Of a stretch of 44,879 bases of DNA, positions 44,875 to 44,879 are shown piece by piece. Origin of the DNA: a bacterium (GTDB taxonomy: Bacteria > CSSED10-310 > JAFGSJ01). Position numbers and translations under genes: made by a program. The notes under the pieces are model-generated. The model was not told the DNA's origin, ran no database searches, and saw only the letters and a list, made by a program, of their open reading frames with translations. Location of the stretch: assembly GCA_016934675.1 (NCBI GenBank), contig JAFGSJ010000035.1, positions 1-44,879 of the forward strand, written 5' to 3'. The stretch's first letter is position 1, and each line of letters starts with the position of its first letter.

Positions 44875-44879
44875 ATGAA
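44875..44879 (+). CDS. Start of a gene cut by the window end
   Basis: An ATG lies eight bases after a good AAGGAG site (44861-44866). Only the first five bases are in the window, so nothing can be said of the product. Confidence 0.4.

Overview
The window reads as chromosomal DNA from an uncultivated diderm (Gram-negative-type) bacterium. It has lipoprotein signal sequences, an LpoA-like outer-membrane lipoprotein, MglA-type GTPase signalling, a chemotaxis receptor and a PilZ protein. It also has SelA, and frequent TTG/GTG starts behind good Shine-Dalgarno sites. There is no rRNA or other phylum-level marker, so I do not assign a phylum.

Layout. 0-1.3 kb is an accessory patch: a terminator, a diverged repeat, a REP/BIME-like palindrome pair inside a truncated Rhs C-terminus, and a small AT-rich membrane ORF overlapping its end. 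1.3-9 kb holds a Cu(I) P-type ATPase behind a promoter with a perfect palindrome, a large GT-C-like membrane protein and an LpoA-like lipoprotein. 9-14 kb (minus strand) holds a GT-B-like protein, an unusual acyl-CoA-ligase-like protein lacking two catalytic motifs, and a histidine kinase with a degenerate receiver. 14.4-22.4 kb (plus) holds Tex, a TolB-like propeller lipoprotein, a second degenerate receiver fused to an ExeA-type ATPase, and an Agl23-like membrane protein fused to NHL repeats. 22.4-26.1 kb (minus) holds selA, a PEGA protein and a YhaM-like exonuclease. A tRNA-Arg(CCG) follows at 26.3 kb.

26.5-37.3 kb (plus) is a co-oriented run: MglA-like GTPase with a long tail, PlsC-like acyltransferase, PilZ protein, methyl-accepting chemotaxis protein, two tandem GlgC paralogues and a TPR-Clp AAA+ fusion. 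It combines polarity/motility signalling, c-di-GMP sensing, glycogen precursor synthesis and protein remodelling. In the GlgC pair, one member keeps the nucleotide-binding signature and the other has lost it, which suggests a catalytic/regulatory pair.

37.3-44.1 kb is accessory: repeat debris, a seven-unit propeller protein with an IPTL-CTERM-like tail, a 16-repeat plant-type LRR protein, IS21-like end repeats, an IS110-family transposase remnant, and an SRPBCC gene directly downstream of an integron attC-like site. Exact 45-bp direct and 24-bp inverted repeats bracket about 4.4 kb of this. The window ends with a membrane protein and the first codons of another gene.

The observations I would follow first are: the attC-associated cassette, the shared Asp-to-Asn and Lys-to-Leu changes in two receiver domains, the GlgC pair, the TPR-Clp fusion, and the acyl-CoA-ligase-like protein without its A3 and A10 motifs. 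All calls come from reading the sequence; no database search was run.
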